From NCBI GenBank assembly GCA_018065815.1, contig JAGHSP010000390.1:1-9718 (forward strand): a stretch of DNA of 9,718 nt. The letters run 5' to 3'. Made by a program: the position numbers and the translations under genes. This DNA comes from Candidatus Sodaliphilus limicaballi. Its GTDB lineage: Bacteria; Bacteroidota; Bacteroidia; Bacteroidales; Muribaculaceae. Under the pieces are notes generated by a model. It made no database searches and was not told the origin of the DNA. It saw only the letters and a list, made by a program, of their open reading frames with translations. This document shows positions 1-6,557 of this stretch, in pieces; the first letter of the stretch is position 1, and each line of letters starts with the position of its first letter.

Positions 1-72
1 ATCTGCGTGAGAAAAAATTCCCCGAGTTCTGCGAGTTCCCCGAGAGGTAAAAAGATATGCGTGAGGTTATCG
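1..72. repeat. 9-bp periodic intergenic repeat, copy A, at the 3' end of the helicase gene
   Basis: Positions 20-46 hold three tandem 9-bp units, CCCCGAGTT, CTGCGAGTT and CCCCGAGAG. After them comes a short A-rich spacer and a further ATGCGTGAG-type unit (57-65). A related unit (CTGCGTGAG, 3-11) opens the window, so the array probably continues to the left. Its right end runs into the stop codon of the helicase gene (67-69). A diverged second copy lies at 2729-2775. Both copies sit just downstream of a minus-strand gene. I infer a dispersed Bacteroidales intergenic repeat; its function is unknown. Confidence 0.6.
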
Positions 73-1524
73 TGAATGGTTCTCTGGCGGGCGGTAGTTC
101 ACCAGGAACACTTGCTTGCGGGCACGGGTGATGGCGGTGTAGAGCCACCGCTTGTAGTCGATGGTGCTGCACACGTCGGGCATGATAGCGCCCATGTCGA
201 TAAACACATTGCTCCACTGCCCGCCCTGTGCCTTGTGGCATGTCACCGCATAGGCATACTTCACCTGCAAGGCATTGAAATAAGGGTGTTTCTTCAATTC
301 TTTGAACTTGTTGCGCTTGTCGCCAGGCAACTCGGCCATCACTTCGTTAAACAAGCGGTCGCCCTGCTCCCGGTTCAATGCCGGAGAGTCGTTCATCAGG
401 CAGTCGAGAACGATTTTGGCATCTACCTCAATGCCATCGTGGTCGGGGAACTCGAGCGTGACGTTGGCAAACTGCAAGCCGTAGCGGTGCTCAATCTCGC
501 CCCACACGCGCCTCACGCGCGCCACGTCGCCATTGGCAATGAAATCTATCTGCTCATAGTCCTCGGTCCAGTAATAATTGTTGCGTGCCACGAGCAGCAT
601 GTCGCCGCTCACTAGCAGGTCCTCGCGGTAGAGTATCGTGTTGCGTATTCCCTGGTTGAACAGCATGGCGCGCTTGTTGCTGCGCGTCACCACGATGGTG
701 TCCTCCATGCCGTCGCGGTCGTAGCAGTCGCTGATGGTTTCAAGGAGGAATTCGCTCGACAGCGCCTTGATGTCGCTGCAACCGTCGAGGGTGAGCGACG
801 GTGCGTCCACGTCGTCCATCGACTGGCGCACAATAGTGGCATTGCACAGTATGCCCGACTCTTGCGACTGACGGGCTATCTCACGCAATCGCATGTGGTA
901 AACCGTGAGTCCATAGCCTTCAAGGAAACCCAGGTTGAGCGCCGGACTGTCAACCTGTCCCACAGACGGCAGCTGGGCATCGTCGCCCATGAGCAGCACA
1001 CGGCAGTTGTGCCCGTTATACACATAGGACAGCAAGTCGTCGAGCAGGCGGCCTGTGCCGAATGAGGCTATGCTGTCGCCCGATGTGTTGGCTATCATCG
1101 AGGCCTCGTCAACGATAAACAGCGTGTTAGTGTGCTTGTTCTCGGCCAGGTTGAATGCCGAGCTGCCATATCCCGATTGGCGATAGATCTTGCGATGTAT
1201 CGTGTAGGCCGTGTGGCCCGAGTACTCGCTGAACACGTGTGCGGCACGTCCGGTGGGGGCCAGCAGCACGCACTTGATTCCAGCCACCGACATGGCCTTG
1301 ACCACGGCACCCGTGAGCGAAGTCTTGCCCGTGCCGGCATATCCGCTCAACACCATGAGCGACCGCTCGGGCGAGCAATGCAGGTAGCGCGACAGCGCCA
1401 CCACAAAGTCCATCTGGTCATTGTTAGGGGTGTAGGGCAAGTGCTTCAGCACCTCGATTGCAAAGGCCCGTATCCTGTCATCATCGATGTCGGAGAGAGT
1501 GTGTATGGGGTGTGAATTATGCAT
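67..1524 (-). CDS. RecD/Pif1-like superfamily 1 DNA helicase (AAA ATPase with UvrD-type C-terminal domain)
   Basis: This is a cytoplasmic ATP-driven DNA helicase of 485 aa. The visible superfamily 1 motifs, in order, are Walker A GYAGTGKTS (61-69), motif Ia LLAPTGRAA (87-95), Walker B with DEAS (139-142), motif III GDDAQLPSVG (180-189), LREIARQ (213-219), a VVTRSNKRA segment (278-286), TCHKAQGGQW (428-437) and the arginine-finger motif YTAITRARK (462-470). The set is complete, so the enzyme should be active. It is much shorter than full RecD2 and lacks the long N-terminal region of that family; its size fits the compact 'RecD-like helicase' proteins common in Bacteroidetes, probably in repair or recombination. 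It shows no sign of RecB or RecC neighbours. The ATG at 1522-1524 lies inside the end of the upstream membrane-protein gene (8-bp overlap), which suggests translational coupling. Helicase identity is certain; the cellular role is inferred. Confidence 0.93.
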   Translation of the reverse strand: MHNSHPIHTLSDIDDDRIRAFAIEVLKHLPYTPNNDQMDFVVALSRYLHCSPERSLMVLSGYAGTGKTSLTGAVVKAMSVAGIKCVLLAPTGRAAHVFSEYSGHTAYTIHRKIYRQSGYGSSAFNLAENKHTNTLFIVDEASMIANTSGDSIASFGTGRLLDDLLSYVYNGHNCRVLLMGDDAQLPSVGQVDSPALNLGFLEGYGLTVYHMRLREIARQSQESGILCNATIVRQSMDDVDAPSLTLDGCSDIKALSSEFLLETISDCYDRDGMEDTIVVTRSNKRAMLFNQGIRNTILYREDLLVSGDMLLVARNNYYWTEDYEQIDFIANGDVARVRRVWGEIEHRYGLQFANVTLEFPDHDGIEVDAKIVLDCLMNDSPALNREQGDRLFNEVMAELPGDKRNKFKELKKHPYFNALQVKYAYAVTCHKAQGGQWSNVFIDMGAIMPDVCSTIDYKRWLYTAITRARKQVFLVNYRPPENHSR

Positions 1525-2218
1525 CGTTGTTGCCGGGCATGAAACGCGAGTCGTCCTCCTTGTCTTTCTCTACGGGAGGCAATGCTGGAGGTTGCACGGT
1601 GTCGTCTTGCTTGGGCGCTTGTTGGGTCTTCGCCTTTGCAGTTTTGCCCTTCTTGGCTTTAGACTCAATCTTGGTCCACTCGTCGCGCACCTCGTCGCCC
1701 AGGGCCTTGATGTGCTTGCGGCTGCCCTCAATTCCCTTGTCGATTGTGTCGTCCACAGCGCGCTCTATCGCCTCATTGAACTTGAAAGGCATGAGCGAGA
1801 TGATTGCGGTGATGAGCGATGCAGCAGTCACCGAGCAGCTGCTGATGAACCCCACGCCGAGCCCGGCAATGGCAAACCCCTCGCCCAGGTCGTCGGTGGG
1901 TGTGACTTCGGGCTGATGGGCAAGAGCGAACTCGTGGAAGTTAGAAGCAGTGTAGAAGAAGAACAGCCATGCCGCGATGAGCACTATCGACACAGCGCTC
2001 CACACCTTGCTCTTGAAGCAATTAAGCCTGATGGCAAGAAATCCTGCGATGAATGGCAGCAGGGCAAACACGATGCCTCGCACGCTGCCGGTGCGTGATA
2101 TGAGTCCTGCGGTGAACTCAAAGCCATTGAGTCCTCCCTGCAAAGCGATGTCATAGAACGGGAGAAACACATAGCACACAAGAGCCACTGCAAGCAATAT
2201 ATTTGTGATGGGTTTCAT
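1517..2218 (-). CDS. Four-helix inner-membrane protein with charged cytoplasmic tail, unknown function
   Basis: This is a 233 aa protein of no family I recognise. Four hydrophobic segments are visible at about residues 4-22, 48-65, 72-92 and 115-143. They are followed by an amphipathic, charged stretch (about 146-190, rich in Lys, Glu and Asp, possibly helical) and a low-complexity tail rich in Lys, Gln, Pro and Asp (about 187-233). An even number of helices puts the N-terminus and the long tail on the same side, most likely the cytoplasm. The acidic loop around residues 93-114 would then be periplasmic. The gene is first in a two-gene unit and overlaps the helicase gene by 8 bp, so the two are co-transcribed. 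There is no obvious functional link between a membrane protein and a helicase, and the pairing may be only positional. The ATG at 2216-2218 is preceded by A/T-rich DNA without a Shine-Dalgarno sequence. Confidence 0.82.
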   Translation of the reverse strand: MKPITNILLAVALVCYVFLPFYDIALQGGLNGFEFTAGLISRTGSVRGIVFALLPFIAGFLAIRLNCFKSKVWSAVSIVLIAAWLFFFYTASNFHEFALAHQPEVTPTDDLGEGFAIAGLGVGFISSCSVTAASLITAIISLMPFKFNEAIERAVDDTIDKGIEGSRKHIKALGDEVRDEWTKIESKAKKGKTAKAKTQQAPKQDDTVQPPALPPVEKDKEDDSRFMPGNNDA

Positions 2219-2568
2219 ATATTTCTAACTACTTTGTGGTGCCTAATATGGCACAATAATATGCGAAGATACTAAAAATACCACAATCAATACCTATATA
2301 GACACAATATTTAGTATTTTTTCACGCAAATGATAGTCAAGAACAGCAATTAAAATAATAAAAATCTTATGTACCTTTTGTTCTTATGTCTAAAAAATCG
2401 TACAGAGGGCACAGAGTACGGAAAGAAATTAAAATAATTAGAATTATGTTGTCCGGTAAAAAAAACATTTTCTTTTTTTATTCTATACCAAGCCTGGGTA
2501 AGTCAAAATGCGCCATATTCCTTACCCCACCCTGCAAATTGACGGGGAACTCGTCACACTGCATCGTA
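2219..2568. other. Gene-free A/T-rich stretch upstream of the membrane-protein gene
   Basis: About 350 bp without a supportable gene. The part next to the membrane-protein gene should carry its minus-strand promoter, but no perfect match is present. The best weak candidates are a TATTATTG at 2261-2254 with a TTG 22 nt upstream, and a TA-N3-TTTG at 2335-2327 without a good -33 partner. A 5-bp hairpin (GTGCC at 2239-2243, GGCAC at 2250-2254) lies in the probable leader. At 2402-2419 two 9-bp units (ACAGAGGGC, ACAGAGTAC) resemble the CGAG-type periodic repeats at 20-46 and 2731-2748. Nothing else is visible. Confidence 0.5.
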
Positions 2569-2725
2569 AGAGGGTGTGTCAAAACGCACTTTGGTAGGGT
2601 AACAAATCTTTTGCCCTTGCAGGGCGTATTAGCGTTACCGTCTGTTACCCAAGGCGTTGCCTTGGGCTAGTAGCAACATTGCGCTTACAGCGCGCCGCCA
2701 TTTCGTGCATTTTGGCACACCCTCT
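2569..2725. mobile_element. MITE-like non-coding element with 20-bp terminal inverted repeats
   Basis: The left end AGAGGGTGTGTCAAAACGCA (2569-2588) and the right end TGCATTTTGGCACACCCTCT (2706-2725) are inverted repeats matching at 18 of 20 positions. TA flanks the left end (2567-2568), and a TA spans the right boundary (2725-2726), which would fit a TA target duplication if the last base is part of it; this is weak because the ends are palindromic. Inside are three 3-nt-loop hairpins: GCCCT/AGGGC (2613-2625), CCCAAGGC/GCCTTGGG (2648-2666) and GCGCT/AGCGC (2681-2693). A further pair, GGGTAAC (2597-2603) and GTTACCC (2644-2650), is also present. There is no transposase gene, so the element would move only with help from elsewhere. 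The family is not identified. Confidence 0.68.
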
Positions 2726-2728
2726 AGG

Positions 2729-2775
2729 TTCCCCGAGTTCTCCGAGAGGCAAAATGAGATCTGCGAGAGATTATC
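2729..2775. repeat. 9-bp periodic intergenic repeat, copy B
   Basis: Units CCCCGAGTT (2731-2739) and CTCCGAGAG (2740-2748) are followed by an A-rich spacer, CTGCGAGAG (2761-2769) and TTATC. This matches copy A at 18-70 in the same order, except that copy A carries one extra 9-bp unit (36-44). The copy lies between the MITE-like element and the 3' end of the last operon gene. Confidence 0.6.
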
Positions 2776-2795
2776 CCGTATTGGTGTATAGTTAC

Positions 2796-2813
2796 GAAAA
2801 ACAAAAGCTTTGT
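2796..2813 (-). terminator. Weak intrinsic terminator candidate after the seven-gene operon
   Basis: Read on the minus strand, a 5-bp stem (ACAAA/TTTGT, loop GCT; plus-strand 2801-2813) is followed directly by a run of five or more T. It lies 12 nt past the stop codon of the last operon gene, where a terminator is expected. The stem is short and A/T-only, so confidence is low. Confidence 0.35.
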
Positions 2814-2824
2814 ATAAAAACCAT

Positions 2825-3586
2825 TTACTTTAACCAATGACTTTTATGGGGATCCAGATATTTCCCTTTGGCTTCCCATTTATTATCGAATGATCTCCAA
2901 TATTTTCCATCTTTGTAGAATAACCAACCGAAAGAGATTTTGATTGTATATGACATTTTCACGTCGTTTATAAACATTGAGTTGTCTGGATTTTCGCCTT
3001 TGGGAGAGTTTCTGTGCATGGTCAAATCGCAAATTTCTGCCGCATAGTTGCCTGCCGTGTAGGCAAAAGGATATGTCTCTACCAACGCATCCTTATCAGT
3101 TCTAAATGCACCGTCGGGTTTAAACATTTCTGATGTAAGCTTGCGTGACACCTTGATTAATTTACTACTATTGAGCAGGCTACACAACTTTACCAACTCC
3201 TCTGTCGCTTCTCGGTCGGAACTGGCAGAAAAGTCTATCGTGACCCAAGAATGTATAGGCGATGGTCCCTTGCCACCAAAACTAAAACTTAAATAGCATT
3301 CACACAGTTTTTTCCCCATGAAAGTGTAATTCTCATTTGACAGGTCAAGAGTGAATTTTTTCCATTTTGTTTCTTCATAACTTAATGTGTCGCGAGACAC
3401 TAGGTGGAAGTTCTTTATTGCTGAGACTTTTTCGTCCACGTTGTCAAACGTGAGGCTACTCAGGTCTTCGATTTCCAGCAAAGGATAGAAGATTTGGTAC
3501 TCATTGACCTCGACTGGCTGGCTTTGCCCCATGGCATAGCAACCGAGGCCGAACGTTAACACTAAAGTGATTATAATTTTATTCAT
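2825..3586 (-). CDS. Secreted protein of unknown family, last gene of the operon
   Basis: This is a 253 aa protein I do not recognise. Residues 1-20 form a signal peptide (Lys3, hydrophobic core 4-15), with likely cleavage AMG|Q at 20/21. Cys16 is an alternative lipid site, but the preceding residues (GLG) fit a lipobox poorly. The mature part is about 233 aa, without further membrane segments, and alternates charged and aromatic residues as in a soluble alpha+beta protein. A middle segment (about 95-150) has beta-like runs such as SFSFGGKGPSPIHSWVTIDF followed by a helical stretch. The C-terminus is rich in Trp, Lys and Tyr. The gene starts 24 bp after the WG-repeat gene, has no promoter of its own that I can see, and ends the operon. 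A periplasmic accessory role is inferred only from this context. Confidence 0.8.
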   Translation of the reverse strand: MNKIIITLVLTFGLGCYAMGQSQPVEVNEYQIFYPLLEIEDLSSLTFDNVDEKVSAIKNFHLVSRDTLSYEETKWKKFTLDLSNENYTFMGKKLCECYLSFSFGGKGPSPIHSWVTIDFSASSDREATEELVKLCSLLNSSKLIKVSRKLTSEMFKPDGAFRTDKDALVETYPFAYTAGNYAAEICDLTMHRNSPKGENPDNSMFINDVKMSYTIKISFGWLFYKDGKYWRSFDNKWEAKGKYLDPHKSHWLK

Positions 3587-3610
3587 GATTTTCTGTTTTA
3601 TGTTTAGTTT

Positions 3611-5014
3611 TTACCACGGGAATGGCTCTTGTTTGCCCGACTGGCTCAAAAAATAGCCAGTGGTGTGTGAGATGACATAGGCATAACTGGTCTGGCTCTT
3701 GGGATAATCATCTTGGGTATCATACCAGTAATATGTCCTGTTCTTTTCATTGTCAACAAATGAGTGCATGGCACAGAAAGCATTGTCAAAATAATATGGC
3801 AGCACTTGCTCAAAACCTTTTCCCAGCACCTTGAGTTCTTGCCCTGTGGTGTCAACAACCACGAGAGTGCCATCGGGTTTCACGGCAAGAGTCTTGCCTC
3901 CCACAAACTGCATGGCAATAGACTTGTATCTCGCAGGCACAACCACCGCGCCCGTCTTGTCGATGAACCCAAGCAAGCCGTCCTGCTGCACGCAGGCGAG
4001 GCCGTCGTTGTTGAACTGAATCACCATTGTGTACTCGTCCTTAATCACGATTTTGCCCTGCTCATTCATGAATCCATACCTGTTGTTTTTGTTTTTATAC
4101 ACCATCAGCCCGTCCTTTACAAGTTTCTCTACACACCACCGCATGCTTGCGTCGGCCAGACCTCGTCCATGAGAATTGTAATAAGGGAGTTTGTCGAAAC
4201 TTGTCACATACTTAGATAGGTTAGCCAGTTTTACTATGTAAGGATTTTCCATCCGGACGTCATTGTCACTGACGCGGTTCACCACAATTCCTCGCCCAAT
4301 CCACCATGCACACTCCATGTCGCGCACTTGCTTGTTAAGTGAGCCACAGCCCTTGCAGTGAAGCTCCATCAATGCTGTGTAGTACTGCGCCATAAAGTCT
4401 ACAGGGTTTGCATAGGCCATATTCCTGAAAACCCTAAACGCATCATCGTACTGCTTGTTGTGATAGTACGCAAAAGCCTTGGGCAGTGATGAGTCGTCAG
4501 ACACAATCTGAACGATTTCTCCTTCCCTGACAAGTAGTAAATCAGTCCCGGAGTATTCAAAGGCACCGCTCACTTTTACTTTCATGCTGACGAATGTGAG
4601 TGACTGTTCCACGTCTTCGGGGTCAATGCTCTCGGGCTCGCTATATCCGTATTCGATTCTAGGCTCGGAAAAGGTTATCACTATGTTTTTCCTTAGTTTC
4701 TCGATAGCCATGATAAAATCGGTCATGCTACGTGACTGGAGTTGCTTGTCATCGACCTTGCGCAACTGCCCATGCTTGACAAACTCTTGTGTCATTCCAT
4801 TGTTAATGCGACACTTAATCTTTTGTCCCGAAAACAGGTTATCAATCTTTTCAAGGTCTAGCGGGCTTTTGCTTGAGACCCACTGTTCCATTGCGCTTTT
4901 GTATTGTCGCACGGCTTCAAGGTCCTGGATTTCATAGGTCGCGACACGATTTCTTGCACCTGCAGTAGCAAAGGCGAGCATTGCAATAATAATAATTATA
5001 TTACTTTTTTTCAT
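3611..5014 (-). CDS. Secreted TPR-like and WG-repeat protein
   Basis: This is a 467 aa exported protein. The signal peptide is at 1-20 (MKKSN, then a run of Ile and Ala) with cleavage AGA|R. Residues about 50-170 form an alpha+beta region that may be NTF2-like. Residues about 178-245 contain helical TPR/Sel1-like sequence (AFAYYHNKQYDDAFRVFRNM and the following helix). Residues 312-405 hold WG-type beta repeats: YGFMNEQGKIVIKDEY (313-328), LGFIDKTGAVVVPARY (348-363) and a degenerate third copy, LVVVDTTGQEL (384-394). WG repeats are short beta units found in exported and envelope proteins, usually taken as binding surfaces; no catalytic residues are evident. The gene sits 12 bp after its upstream neighbour and 24 bp before the next gene. 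A scaffold or ligand-binding role at the envelope is the likely reading. The repeat assignment is firm; the N-terminal fold is a guess. Confidence 0.87.
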   Translation of the reverse strand: MKKSNIIIIIAMLAFATAGARNRVATYEIQDLEAVRQYKSAMEQWVSSKSPLDLEKIDNLFSGQKIKCRINNGMTQEFVKHGQLRKVDDKQLQSRSMTDFIMAIEKLRKNIVITFSEPRIEYGYSEPESIDPEDVEQSLTFVSMKVKVSGAFEYSGTDLLLVREGEIVQIVSDDSSLPKAFAYYHNKQYDDAFRVFRNMAYANPVDFMAQYYTALMELHCKGCGSLNKQVRDMECAWWIGRGIVVNRVSDNDVRMENPYIVKLANLSKYVTSFDKLPYYNSHGRGLADASMRWCVEKLVKDGLMVYKNKNNRYGFMNEQGKIVIKDEYTMVIQFNNDGLACVQQDGLLGFIDKTGAVVVPARYKSIAMQFVGGKTLAVKPDGTLVVVDTTGQELKVLGKGFEQVLPYYFDNAFCAMHSFVDNEKNRTYYWYDTQDDYPKSQTSYAYVISHTTGYFLSQSGKQEPFPW

Positions 5015-5026
5015 GCATATGTGATG

Positions 5027-5851
5027 TTATTTTGATTTAGACCTATTATCCTTTCCATGACCATAGACATACCACTCAACCAGAGACTCACCTGCTGCAG
5101 GCTTGGGAACGAACTGAGAGATAAGCCAACCCGAGTTAGATGACTGTCGGTCATGATACTTGATAGAGAAAACCCAGCCAGGCACTTGCGTGAAAACAAA
5201 TTCAAGATTCTCGACATGCTGTATTTTCAACTTGCCCGAATGCACTAAATAAACAAAAACCGAACGGTTGTCATAGCCAAAGTCCTTGTCCATGAAGCGT
5301 GAGATGTTTTCGGGTTGATTGGCAGTGACCTCGCCTAGTTCCATGAAATTAGTTTCATGGGCATCAGGCATAATCATGAGCATCGGGCTATTGCTAATGG
5401 GGGCTGTGTCAAACAGTTTCCCATACACACTTGAAATGACCCACTTGTACATGCCTGTACCGCGCTGTTCCACGTTCAGGAAAAGGTCGATGTCAACGGG
5501 TTTGCCACTAAGGGAGCACTTGCATCGGGCAACAGCAGTCCAATCACTATCGTCGTAAGAAATGGTCAAGGAATTATCGACCACAGAGTCAATCAGTGCA
5601 TAAGCCTGTGCAATGCGAGGGTCTTTATCAGAAGTAAACATAGTGAAGTCGAACAACTTAGCCACATCCAGTTTGCGCTGAGCAATGGAAACCGAATCGC
5701 AGGCTATTGTGTCGCGCTTGTTGAATCGCTCAAAAAACTCATCAACAAGCCCTACACGTTCCTCTTGCAGATAATCGCTTAGAATCATTACCTGAGCGAA
5801 CGCAACTTCGCAACACATCACGTACAAGACAAATAAATATACTTTTCTCAT
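5027..5851 (-). CDS. Secreted protein of unknown function
   Basis: This is a 274 aa protein. The signal peptide is 1-19 with cleavage AFA|Q. The mature protein has no membrane segment. It begins with an acidic helical region (DEFFERFNKRD), followed by a beta-rich middle with the segments ARCKCSLSGKPVDIDLFLNV and MYKWVISSVYGKLFD. Near the end is a segment with LEFVFTQVPGWVFSIKYHDR, then SGWLISQF and a basic tail (KDNRSKSK). The pattern resembles hypothetical secreted proteins seen across Bacteroidales, but I cannot attach a named family. Repeated Trp, Phe and Tyr in alternating positions suggest an exposed or ligand-contacting sheet. It lies 80 bp downstream of the preceding gene, the largest gap in the operon, and that gap holds a GC-rich hairpin, so its expression may be set apart from the upstream genes. 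It is 12 bp before the WG-repeat gene. Confidence 0.83.
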   Translation of the reverse strand: MRKVYLFVLYVMCCEVAFAQVMILSDYLQEERVGLVDEFFERFNKRDTIACDSVSIAQRKLDVAKLFDFTMFTSDKDPRIAQAYALIDSVVDNSLTISYDDSDWTAVARCKCSLSGKPVDIDLFLNVEQRGTGMYKWVISSVYGKLFDTAPISNSPMLMIMPDAHETNFMELGEVTANQPENISRFMDKDFGYDNRSVFVYLVHSGKLKIQHVENLEFVFTQVPGWVFSIKYHDRQSSNSGWLISQFVPKPAAGESLVEWYVYGHGKDNRSKSK

Positions 5852-5866
5852 AAAGTGTTAATGAAA

Positions 5867-5902
5867 TTGATGGGGGCACACATTCTCCAGCGCCCCCATT
5901 AA
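5867..5902. promoter_or_regulatory. GC-rich stem-loop inside the operon, in the 80-bp intergenic gap
   Basis: TTGATGGGGGC (5867-5877) and GCCCCCATTAA (5892-5902) pair at 10 of 11 positions around a 14-nt loop, including eight uninterrupted pairs ATGGGGGC/GCCCCCAT. This is the strongest hairpin in the operon and sits only 15 bp before the next start codon (5849-5851). On the transcribed minus strand it is followed by TTTCATTAAC rather than a clean T tract. It may therefore be an mRNA-stabilising or processing element, or an attenuator, rather than a full terminator. Confidence 0.5.
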
Positions 5903-5931
5903 TGACCTAAAATTGGGTGTTGGGTACAGGT

Positions 5932-6546
5932 TTAGTTATAGGGTTTAGTGGCTATTGCAGAAGTGTTGCCCAGCCTTACGATATATTCATCGCCAGCCTC
6001 GGTGCGTTCGATGTCGATGTAACACTTCACGCGCTTGGTGGTGATGTCTTTATACACAGCGCGTCCGTCGCGGTAGCCCACAAAAGCCTGGTCAAACTGA
6101 ACGGTGCAAACAAAAGTGTTCTCTGAAATCCTCTGGGGGTTAGATACCTTCATGCTGGCAATGTCGCTCGATGTGATTTCCACATCGGTGTACTTGAGGT
6201 CAACCATGTGGGTAAAATAATTTCTCATCAATATCTTGTTGACACTCTTGCGATAGCGAGAAGTCACCTCCATGGTGACACCTTTGACGTTCTTTCGTGC
6301 CTCATAGTCATAGAAGTCCTCGCAATTGGCTATGAACAATTTCTTGGCAGCCTTGGCGAAATACATTCGCTCGTCACGATTGTAATCCTTATCGGCCATA
6401 GAAGAAATGTTGCTGTTGAGTTGGTCCACTTTTTGTGTAGCCCTAATTTGGATTTGGCTTTTCACTTTAGGGCTATTAAGGTCTTGTGCCGAGAGCATAG
6501 TTGTCAAGGCAAGAACAGAAATCAATAATAATGCTATTCTTTTCAT
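5932..6546 (-). CDS. Small secreted protein, possibly NTF2-like
   Basis: This is a 204 aa protein. Residues 1-20 are a signal peptide (MKRIALLLISVLALTTMLSA) cleaved before Gln21. The mature part of about 184 aa starts with a helical, charged region (about 21-75, with MYFAKAAKKLF), then alternates short strands: KGVTMEVTSRYRKS, VDLKYTDVEITS, TFVCTVQFDQAFVGYRDG and TKRVKCYIDIER. A helix followed by a curved sheet fits a cystatin/NTF2-like fold, like the C-terminal domain of the caspase-like protein encoded just upstream. No catalytic motif is visible, so a binding or inhibitor-like partner role is more likely than an enzyme; that is inference. It starts 11 bp after the caspase-like gene ends. 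The ATG is preceded by AT-rich DNA. Confidence 0.83.
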   Translation of the reverse strand: MKRIALLLISVLALTTMLSAQDLNSPKVKSQIQIRATQKVDQLNSNISSMADKDYNRDERMYFAKAAKKLFIANCEDFYDYEARKNVKGVTMEVTSRYRKSVNKILMRNYFTHMVDLKYTDVEITSSDIASMKVSNPQRISENTFVCTVQFDQAFVGYRDGRAVYKDITTKRVKCYIDIERTEAGDEYIVRLGNTSAIATKPYN

Positions 6547-6557
6547 GTCAAGTAAAT

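Noticed and set aside
76..615. 179-aa plus-strand open frame opposite the helicase gene
   Set aside because: It is antisense to the conserved helicase C-terminal motifs; the helicase frame explains the sequence.
1487..2098. 203-aa plus-strand open frame opposite the membrane-protein gene
   Set aside because: It is antisense to a gene with clear membrane helices and has Cys/Arg/Leu/Ser-rich composition typical of a shadow frame.
2386..2670. 94-aa plus-strand open frame
   Set aside because: It runs through the inverted repeat and hairpins of the MITE-like element, begins in A/T-rich repeat DNA, and its peptide shows no domain, signal or sensible composition.
1..2775. 9-bp periodic repeats as a CRISPR array
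   Set aside because: The units are only 9 bp, tandem without unique spacers, and no cas genes are present.
3764..4219. 151-aa plus-strand open frame opposite the WG-repeat gene
   Set aside because: It overlaps the recognisable WG repeats on the other strand and has a His-rich shadow composition.
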